A DNA stretch of 64,000 bases from Linum tenue (lineage: Eukaryota > Streptophyta > Magnoliopsida > Malpighiales > Linaceae), in assembly GCA_946122785.1 (NCBI GenBank), contig CAMGYJ010000004.1:9384150-9448149 (forward strand), written 5' to 3'. The notes under the pieces are model-generated. The model did no database searches. It was not told where the DNA came from and saw only the letters and a list, made by a program, of their open reading frames with translations. The position numbers were made by a program, and so were the translations under genes. Numbering within the stretch: position 1 is the first letter of the stretch; each line of letters opens with the position of its first letter. Positions 56,802-64,000 of the stretch are shown here, piece by piece.

Positions 56802-59140
56802 TCACATGACTATCACATCTTCCTGGCTAGCTCCTGCCTCATCTTCAGGCGCATCCTCAGTCTCACTCTCGCTATCATCAGAGAAAGAACGCTTCTCATG
56901 AAAGAACTGCTTCACATGGCGCAGCATAGCAGGAGTGTTCCACCGCATCCCAGGGTTCTCAGGCCGCGCCTTCTTGCGCACAGCTATCAGCGTCTTGGAC
57001 ATGCAATCCGCGAGAACCCTGCTAAACGCCTCAGACGAGCGGTATAGCTTCACAGCGCCCTTAGTAGCAGCTATCACGGCTTCACTCTTTTCCGCTTCTA
57101 ACTCGGAGCGGAGCTTGGCGATCGCCGCGTCGTGCTCCACAGCCAACCTTGCCTTTTCTTCCCCAATCTGCTTGTTGGCCTCCTCCCAAACCTCCCGCCG
57201 CACCTCATCACACACAGCCCTCTTCTCCGCCTCAAGATCAGACTCCAGCTTCGACTCCAACTCCCCAACCTTCAACAAGGCATCGTCAGCAACCTTCCCT
57301 TCCAGCTACTTGGCGCACCCTGACTCGGTGGTAAGCTGAGTAGTCATGTCATTCCTCTGCTTCTGGGCGAGGAAAGTCGCCAGCAAACCCTATAGGGAAC
57401 CAGACACAAAGGCATTAGAACCAATCAAACAAACAGACACAAGAAGAGGAGCGATAATCAAACACACGTATTCGAGAACTTACCGCAAACAGAGCCTGGG
57501 ACAAGTCACCAAGCGGATCGCCCCTGTCCATTCGAGAAGGAACTGTCAGCGCGGGACCCACGGCCCTAAGGGCACTCTTCGCCGCCGCGACTGACTGAGC
57601 GGCACCCGAATGCATGCGCACATCGCGCATTGACGTGGGGAGAAGGTCACCGAACCCCGTCATCGCGGGAATAGTTTGCTGGACTGAGCGCCCAGCAGAC
57701 CCACTCCCACTCGAGCCACTAACCCCCCTGTCAGGTCGTGGCGGCTTCATCTTCCCGCTCTCAACAACCTCCAGTTCGACAGCCCCCTTCTTCTTACCAC
57801 CATCACTAGTGTCATCTTCGACGCGCGCTTTCTTAGCCACCACAGCCTCGTCCGCCCGTGAATCCCGCTTCCTACTGGTGCGCGACGACTTCTTTGGCTT
57901 GGGCTCATCCTCGGTTGTAATCATGCTCGCCACGGTTGAATAGTCGACTCCTACAACAAGCATGTGTAAGGATTACATTAATACGGAGTGCATAAATCAC
58001 AGAAAGGAAGCAACTAACCATCACAATATAACTCCGCCATCAAAGGAGCGCGCACTTCCTTGTCGTAGAGATTGATCTTCTCATCCAGAAGCACTTCATA
58101 GTGCGCGTTGAGCCCATTATACGCTCCTACCTCCGACTCAAACCGTCTAATATCCCCAACAGACCAAGGAGACATTATTGGCGCATACTCACTTGACCAC
58201 TCCTCCGGCACGGGCTTGATGTAGAAGAACCTGCTGAACCACGGCTTGTCCAGCTTGGGCGAACCATACACGTAGCCGCTATTACGTCGATCGCGCCTCT
58301 TTACGCAGATACCAGTAGCCTTCTCAGGCACGCGCATCTTGTAGCACTTGCGGAAAAGCCCGTATGATGGCGGGATGTTACACCGCTTACAGGCCAACCG
58401 AAACATGCATGTATGCAGGATAACGGAAGGGGAGAACCGCGCAAGAGAACACTTTATAACGCGCAAGAGCGCGCATAAAAGCGGCTCAAAGGGGAACTTC
58501 AACCCCATTCGCCAGTACTCGGTATAAACCCCGACCCACCCCTTTGGGCAGTTCCCAATACGACTACGCGCACTAGGAATGCGTACTTCCAATGGGGTGG
58601 AAGACCGAGCCCGCGCACAAGCCGTTCCACGTCAGCCCTCCCAAGCTCCGACACTATATCTGGGCCGCGTAGCAAGTTATCACATGGCACCTCCCCATCC
58701 TCAAACATATCCGCCCAATCCACGACGGTGTATTGCGCCCCTATTCCTCCAACCCCAAGGCAGCTAACTGCCTCCGTTACGCGGACTAAAGGCGCGGATG
58801 GTCCTGGCTCCACAGGGCGGTCTGACTTAGTCTAAGAAATATCGAGAGAGTTAGACCTCCCCTGAGAGTCAACCCCCTCGCGGCGAACTACCAATACCCC
58901 GCGGGGGGCATCTGCCGCCCGAGAAGTACCTTCCCCAGAGGGATCGCGCGGCTGATCACCACCACTGTGCAGAAGGTCAACACCGCCACCGGAGCCGAAG
59001 GAGGGCGTATGTGGCAAATCGCCGCGAAACAACGTCCCGTCCAAACCAGATAAATCAAAAGATGCGTCAGATAGATTAAAAATGTTACCTTCTTCGTCGA
59101 AGTCGACCACAACCTCGGGCGTCTTCTTCTCCTCAGCCAT
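56802..59140 (-). pseudogene. spliced antisense gene (aORF) of Tat element 1
   Basis: Minus strand. ATG at 59140 (MAEEKKTPEVVVDFDEEGN). Exons 59140-58019, 57950-57484 and 57389-56802 have consensus GT/AG borders and joining phases. Content: acidic N-terminus, then VDWADMFEDGEVPCDNLLRG, LGLPPHWKYA, CVKRRDRRNSGYVYGSPKLD, KPWFSRFFYIKP, a basic linker (PKPKKSSRTSRKRDSR) and a C-terminal coiled coil (KVGELESKLESDLEAEKRAV) ending with acidic residues. Lesions: TAG at 58832-58834, a frameshift near 58590 and a TAG near 57300. The same block order is found in the antisense gene of Tat element 2. Extra antisense ORFs in this position are known for Tat elements. The function is unknown. Confidence 0.75.
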
Positions 59141-59265
59141 CACGCGCGACACAAAGAGAAAAACAACCGAGAGGAAAGGGGTCGAAGATGAAGGAGAAGC
59201 AACAGCCGAAAGAAAAGGAAGAAGGAAGATAGAGGAAGAATAAAACGGAAAATGAAAGGGATCAC

Positions 59266-59275
59266 CCTTATATAC
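59266..59275 (-). promoter_or_regulatory. TATA box for the antisense gene
   Basis: Minus strand gtatataagg, about 125 bp before the ATG at 59140, a normal plant promoter spacing. Confidence 0.55.
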
Positions 59276-59712
59276 TAACAAAAAAAGAAAGCGAGCCGTC
59301 AGATGACACATCGGTAAACGCAAGATACGTCGATTCGCAATCCCGAATTTGATTGCAAACCGCCTCGGCCAAAACAATCCCGCCGCCAAAATTTTCAAAA
59401 TTCAAATTAACCGCACGCATGGACCACTGACAACAAGACACGTGGCATATAAAGCGGACGCATGCGGTCAGAAGACCTTTCACATCCCAGCACAGGAGAA
59501 GCTACTCCTAGGACCTATTCCCGCTAGGGGGGCATAAGCCCTTCACGCCCAAAGTGACGCGCGTAACCATACACACGTCACATTTAACCGCTACGGCACC
59601 GCACGCTAAGAGCGCGCTACCCGCTCAACGCGTCGTTCGGGCAAAGCGCAATTATTTTAGCGTGCATTCTAAATCACGACACGCGGAAAACGGTCCAAGT
59701 ACTAGGTCCTGC

Positions 59713-59723
59713 TGGGGGGCAAT
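59713..59723 (+). other. polypurine tract of Tat element 1
   Basis: tggggggcaat directly before the 3' LTR. Tat element 2 has ggggcaat at the same place. Confidence 0.7.
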
Positions 59724-60074
59724 TGTTGGGGTTAGAGACCAAGTCGTCGCGCGTCCAATACTCGTGCGCAGATGCCTTCACGCGGACGCGCCTCCGCGGG
59801 TGCCAGGACAACGCCTGACAACATGTCCCATCGCTTGTACGGCTCACCTACCACGACGAAGGTATAAATACAGCCTTTATTACGGAGAGAGGGGGATCAA
59901 CCGGGAGGACAAGACAATTCTCTTTCTAACTTTCTCTCTCTACAATCTCTCTCTGTAATCTATTCACTCCCGTACCTTAATAATATAATCCCTTTGGCGC
60001 GTTGCTTTCCCTACATTACTCGCACTCCCTTATACTTATTGTCTCTCTCCTACCTCACCAGCGTGGCATAAACA
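59724..60074 (+). repeat. 3' LTR of Tat element 1
   Basis: 351 bp, TGTTGGGG...CATAAACA, followed by TSD atata. Confidence 0.92.
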
Positions 60075-60188
60075 ATATAAATCTTTCACAATTCGTAAAG
60101 TTAGTGGTTAATATGAAAGAAAAGTAATTTGAGTGGCAAATGTGAAATATTTATGTAATTTGAGTGACCAAACGTGTAAATATAAAAC

Positions 60189-60950
60189 CTATTCCATTTG
60201 TATTTTTCAGCATTGGGCACACTATTTATCACATAGAGGCTGCACCACTGTAAAAAGTAAAAACAGCAATCATATCTTCTTTCAAAAACTATATATCCAC
60301 TTTCCACAGTCCAGTCAAGTCAACCTGGTGTTCCATATAATATACTTTGGTTGTCTCGGTTTTGGCGTGATGATTCATGATGCATAAACTTTCATGCGGA
60401 ATAGATTCGATTTTATTCTCTTATGATGTGCAGTTGAAAAAAGTAACGTGCATTCAATCACGCATGACGCCTATCGTATCATCATCATCTCCATTTTAAT
60501 TTCAAGATACGGTATGCTGCCTGCAGTAATGCAATATCGAAGAAGCTGCAGAGAAACCAGTGTCAGAGTTGGTGTCACCATCGTGGTCGATGTAAACGTT
60601 TAAACTTTTCTTGTACTCGATCTGTTTCTCTTTCCCCAGATCTTTCTCATAAGAGGGTGCAATTGCAATGCAATCTTCTGGCAGGGGTTGGAGTCGTCAG
60701 TCACGGGAAGCTGGGCGGTGGAGGCGATCGAGGGGAGCGGACTTCCATCGTCAACTCTGCGCTCGAGCGTTGCGTTATTCACGCATAATTAGTTTTCTCC
60801 CTACTGTACTGATAGAGCGCCTAATTGCCTAAAGGCTGCCATGACCTACATTTCGACAGAAATTAAATCATAGGAAATAATTAATGTGATGTGCGCAGTT
60901 AAGTCCAGTAAATATAATTATTTGACCTCGTATCATATGTAATGTGTGTG
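60189..60950. other. intergenic sequence
   Basis: No convincing gene. A short minus-strand frame (60600-60782) has no recognisable motif. Confidence 0.45.
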
Positions 60951-63900
60951 TAGGCCTGTCAATTCGGTTTTGGATTTTTGATTTAACCCGAACCGATATT
61001 TACATTCTCGGTTTCGGTTTTTTCGGGTTCAACCCGGTATCTATAATAGCGGTTTCGGGTTACTGAAACTCGAAAAACCGAAAGCAACCCGAAAACCTAA
61101 AACTGATACTGGGGCTTCACGCTGTCATTTTGGGAAGGAGAGTCAGCCTCAGCCCTAGCTCTCGACTCCGTCCACCTTGTCCTCGTTCTCACATGCGCAA
61201 TCGCGCAGTCTCTTCATCTTCGCCAAACAAAACAGAGCTCCCTCGCCAGTCCCCACCATCATCGTCCTCGCCGCCAGCGGCCTCATGAGGACCTCCGATT
61301 GCCATCGAATCCCTCGCCGGCCTCGTGGGTTCTAGTAGAGTTGAATACTTGAATCCCTTCCTCGTCGCTTCGCTCTTCACCTCGGGAAGGAGAGACCCAG
61401 TGCCCACATTCTTCCGACGACTCCATCATGGAATCCCAGTGAGTCTCTTCGAACAATTCTATTGCTTCAATTTGTTACTGGTTTTTTGTTACCGTAGCTA
61501 ATTTGTTACTAGATCCCAATGACTCCTACCAGTGAAATTCACTCATGGGTTCTGCTTCTCTCTCCATGTTCCATTTTTTACTGCTGATTTTTGCTTTGAT
61601 GTGATGCGGTAGAGTGGGATGCTCTTTCTTTCTTTTCTGTTCTTGACATTTTCGCCTTTTGGGAGTTTCCATGGAAATCTCAGTACCTTGGAGTCGGGAT
61701 TGTGGGTGAAGTAAATCTTCTGTTCTTGTGGCAAAAAAAAATTCTTGGGAGTTGGTTGAAGTGGTCGGTGGTGACGATTGCTGTAGTTTTCTTTGATGCT
61801 GGATAAAGTTTGATGGAATTGCAGTCATGGTTTGGCTGCCTAGAATAGTAAGCAGCAGCTTCAGTGGCTGATATATTTCTATGTGCTCTTTATGATGATT
61901 GCATATTGGTGATGTTGTTCAGCTTGTTGGGTTTGAGGGAGCAGACCGAGATTCAGATATCTTGTTTGAATCGTAATCTCGTTCTGTTACTGTTATGGGA
62001 TTTTGATTTCGTTGTATTAGTTGAGAACAATGTCGTTTCCTTTCTGGTTTGTTTACTTTAGATTTTAGAACGTTGTAGGACCTAATGAAAGCTGGTTTTT
62101 TGGGTACTGTTTAAGAGATATTGATGATTGTAGTCACCACCGAGTTGGTTCCTCCTTATGTAGTGTTTTACTGTAAATTTGGCTATACAAGACTCATTTT
62201 CGTGGCTGATGCTCCATATTTCTCAAGTATGTTTATGCTCTGTGTACTGCAACTCAACTCAACTTTTCATTTTGACAGGGGAAGTGAGGCACCATCGGCT
62301 TCTCGTCCTAGACGTGAGGACGCTCTTAGAGTACTAGCATTCCAGCTCCTGCACCGTCTTTCGATCCTGCTCCTGCTCCTGCACCGTCTACCGGTACCAC
62401 CAATGTACCTCCTGCTCAAACAATAGACGAGGAGACAATTTCAAGAAAAAGGAAAGAAAAGTCTGACGTTTGGCTCCACTTCAAGCGTTTTAAGAAGGAT
62501 GGAGTGGACAAAGCAAGATGCATTTATTGCAATGGTGTTCTTATGGCTCCCACTAGATATGGGACTTCTACTCTGCAGAATCATAAAGATAGTTTTTTGG
62601 AAAAGATAGAAAAGGGTGAGCTGATAGTCGACCATCTATCATCTTCTGGAGGCTAGGTACACACTCTTGGCACTTGGAAATTCGATCAGATTGATGCTAG
62701 GAGAGCTTTAGCGGAGATGATTATCATAGATGAATTACCATTTAGGTATGTTGAACATGAAGGGTTCAAACGGTTTATGGCTCGTGTTTGTCCAATGTTT
62801 GTGCTACCTAGCCGTCAGACCGTTAGAGAGGATTGTATCAAGGTGTTCTTTGAAAATAGAGAGTTGTTGAAGGACTATTTCAAGACTAAGTGTTTAGGGA
62901 TGGTATCGCTCACCACTGATACTTGGACTTCTTTTCCAATCTCAATTATATGTGCATTACTGCTCATTTCATTGATAGAGATTGGAAATTGCATAAAAGA
63001 ATTATTAACTTTGTCCAAGTTACAAAACATTCTGGAAGTGAAATTGGAAAACAGTTGGCTAGTTGTTTGGTGGAGTGGGGCATTAGGAAGGTGTTTTGTA
63101 TAACAATGGACAATGCTAGTGTCAATGATGTGGTTGCTATCCATATGAAGGAACAGTTGAAATAGTGGGGATCAGATATTTTGGATGGAAAGTATCTGCA
63201 GATTAGGTGTGTGGCTCACATTATTAATTTGGCTGTGAAGGATGGGCTTAAAGAAACTGGTAAATCTGTGGAGCGAGTAAGAGAGTCTGTGAAGTGGGTT
63301 AAATCTACACCAGCTAGGAGCAGAAAATTTAAAGATTGCATTGAGTTTGAAAAGATAGTGTCGAAGAAATTTGTTTCGTTGGATGTAGCTACAAGGTGGA
63401 ACTCAACGTATCTGATGTTGGAATCTGCAAAGCCATTTGAGAAAGCATTTCAGACATTAGCTAGAAATGATAAAAAAATTCAAGAAACATCTCAATGAAA
63501 AAAAATATGGAAATGAAAGCCTTGGTATCACAACTTCTGATGATTGGTCTAGTGCGGGACGGTTCATTGATTACCTGAAGCTATTCTATGATTTGACTGT
63601 TCGAGTTTCTAGGACTGCATATGTGACTTTACACCTCTTGTTTGATGAGGTATGTGAAATGTATACTATGATATCTGAGTGGGCTAATGGTATAGATTTT
63701 GAGGTGTCTTGCATGGCTGAGAGAATCAAGTCCAAACTTGCCAAGTATTGGTTTGAAGATGAGTTGGAGAATTCCAAGATGAATCGGTTGTGTTATATGG
63801 CAGTCATATTAGATCCTAGGCGGAAAGTTGAATATCTTGAACAAGCTTTGAAAAAGGTATATGGTGAGAGCAGGGGTAAAGCTTTGGTCGAAGAGGTGAA

Positions 63901-64000
63901 AGATGAAATGCGTCTTCTGTTTGACCATTACAATCATAGACTCGGAATTCATGGCAGTTCTCCCATTGTGATTCAGGAAGATGAGCAAGAACCTAGTGGA
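60951..64000 (+). mobile_element. hAT transposon, 5' part, runs off the window
   Basis: Starts TAGGCCTGTCAATTCGGTTT, a typical plant hAT end. Subterminal motifs follow (gggttcaacccg, cgggttactgaaactcg). The candidate left TSD is tgtgtgtg (60943-60950), but the right end is outside the window, so this cannot be confirmed. The transposase gene lies inside on the same strand. Confidence 0.75.
61428..64000 (+). pseudogene. hAT (Ac-type) transposase, broken, partial at window end
   Basis: Exon 1 is short (ATG at 61428, donor cagtgagt) and exon 2 begins at 62279. A Pro/Ala-rich linker (PAPAPSFDPAPAPAPSTG) leads to the BED zinc finger (VWLHFKRFKKDG, ARCIYCN, STLQNHKDSF). The transposase core follows: IDELPFRYVEHEGFKRFM, SLTTDTWTS, FCITMDNASVND, RCVAHIINLAVKDGL, FVSLDVATRWNSTYLMLES and MAVILDPRRKVEYLE. 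The dimerisation tail lies beyond the window. Lesions: frameshift near 62330, TAG at 62655, frameshift near 62937, TAG at about 63163, frameshift at the A8 run 63499-63506. Inactive. Confidence 0.85.

Larger units (their letters stand above)
48356..60074 (+). mobile_element. Ty3/Gypsy retrotransposon of Tat lineage (element 1), complete
   Basis: LTRs of 351 bp at both ends, TSD atata at 48351-48355 and 60075-60079, PBS tggcgcccaccgtgggg at 48709, PPT ggggggcaat before the 3' LTR. Coding order is gag, protease, RT, RNase H, archaeal-type RNase H, integrase, then a spliced antisense gene. Two RNase H domains and an extra ORF after integrase are hallmarks of the Tat lineage. LTRs differ at only a few positions, so the insertion is fairly recent, yet the polyprotein has several stops and frameshifts. 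A MULE derivative sits in its leader. Confidence 0.93.
48321..60177. mobile_element. Mutator-type MITE split by Tat element 1
   Basis: Left end ggctaaattacacgtttgg. Right end read inward acacgtttggtcactcaaat. The inverted repeats share ttacacgtttggtcactcaa. Flanking direct repeat aaatataaaac at 48310-48320 and 60178-60188 (9-11 bp). Without the retrotransposon the MITE is about 0.14 kb. The right terminus seems to have lost about nine bases. Confidence 0.65.

Noticed and set aside
60600..60782. Small minus-strand frame as a host peptide gene
   Set aside because: No start context, splice signals or similarity visible. Length is within random expectation.

Overview
The window is plant nuclear DNA (an angiosperm, probably a eudicot, though I cannot name the species). 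The evidence is a spliced class III peroxidase gene with its introns, plant-type LTR retrotransposons (Copia, and Ty3/Gypsy of the Tat lineage), Mutator-like (MULE) and hAT DNA transposons, MITEs and a nuclear tRNA-Ala. Apart from the peroxidase and one tRNA-Ala, almost everything is mobile-element DNA, much of it nested. The nesting can be resolved because many target-site duplications (TSDs) are still readable.

Layout. 1-1625: 3' end of a LINE, with a frameshift at a 14-G run. 1790-2199: a TRIM-like miniature LTR element with a 5-bp TSD. 2645-4270: TATA box and three-exon peroxidase gene. 4469-16005: a hAT-like non-autonomous element in the peroxidase 3' flank, split by a 10.8-kb MULE (4693-15521). 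The MULE carries two convergent genes, a FAR1/FRS-like MULE transposase (+) and a Ulp1-like cysteine protease gene (-). All its introns and spacers are A/C-rich tandem arrays. 17156-17497: a long-hairpin MITE. 18127-23087: a Copia element on the minus strand, inserted in a gene relic.

21038-40904: a tandem segmental duplication. Copy A is 21038-30494 and copy B is 30493-40904. Each copy carries half of the Copia element, a tRNA-Ala array (one unit split by a hAT MITE), a broken peroxidase 3' end split by two nested Mutator-type MITEs, and the 3' part of a minus-strand Tat retrotransposon with an antisense gene. The rest of that Tat element runs on to about 46.7 kb.

48310-60188: a three-level nest. 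A Mutator-type MITE is split by a complete Tat retrotransposon (351-bp LTRs, TSD atata), and a 2.3-kb MULE derivative lies inside the Tat leader. This derivative is related to the big MULE and carries a MADS-box (AP1/FUL-type) exon fragment. The Tat element has gag, protease, RT, RNase H, a second RNase H and integrase on the plus strand, and a spliced antisense gene between integrase and the 3' LTR. 60951-64000: 5' part of a hAT transposon with a broken BED-finger transposase, running off the window.

The genes form no pathway. The peroxidase is the only clear host protein gene. The points of most interest are the two-gene MULE with its modular A/C-rich filler DNA, the antisense gene conserved between two diverged Tat elements, and the reciprocal empty sites supplied by the peroxidase gene and its broken paralogue.
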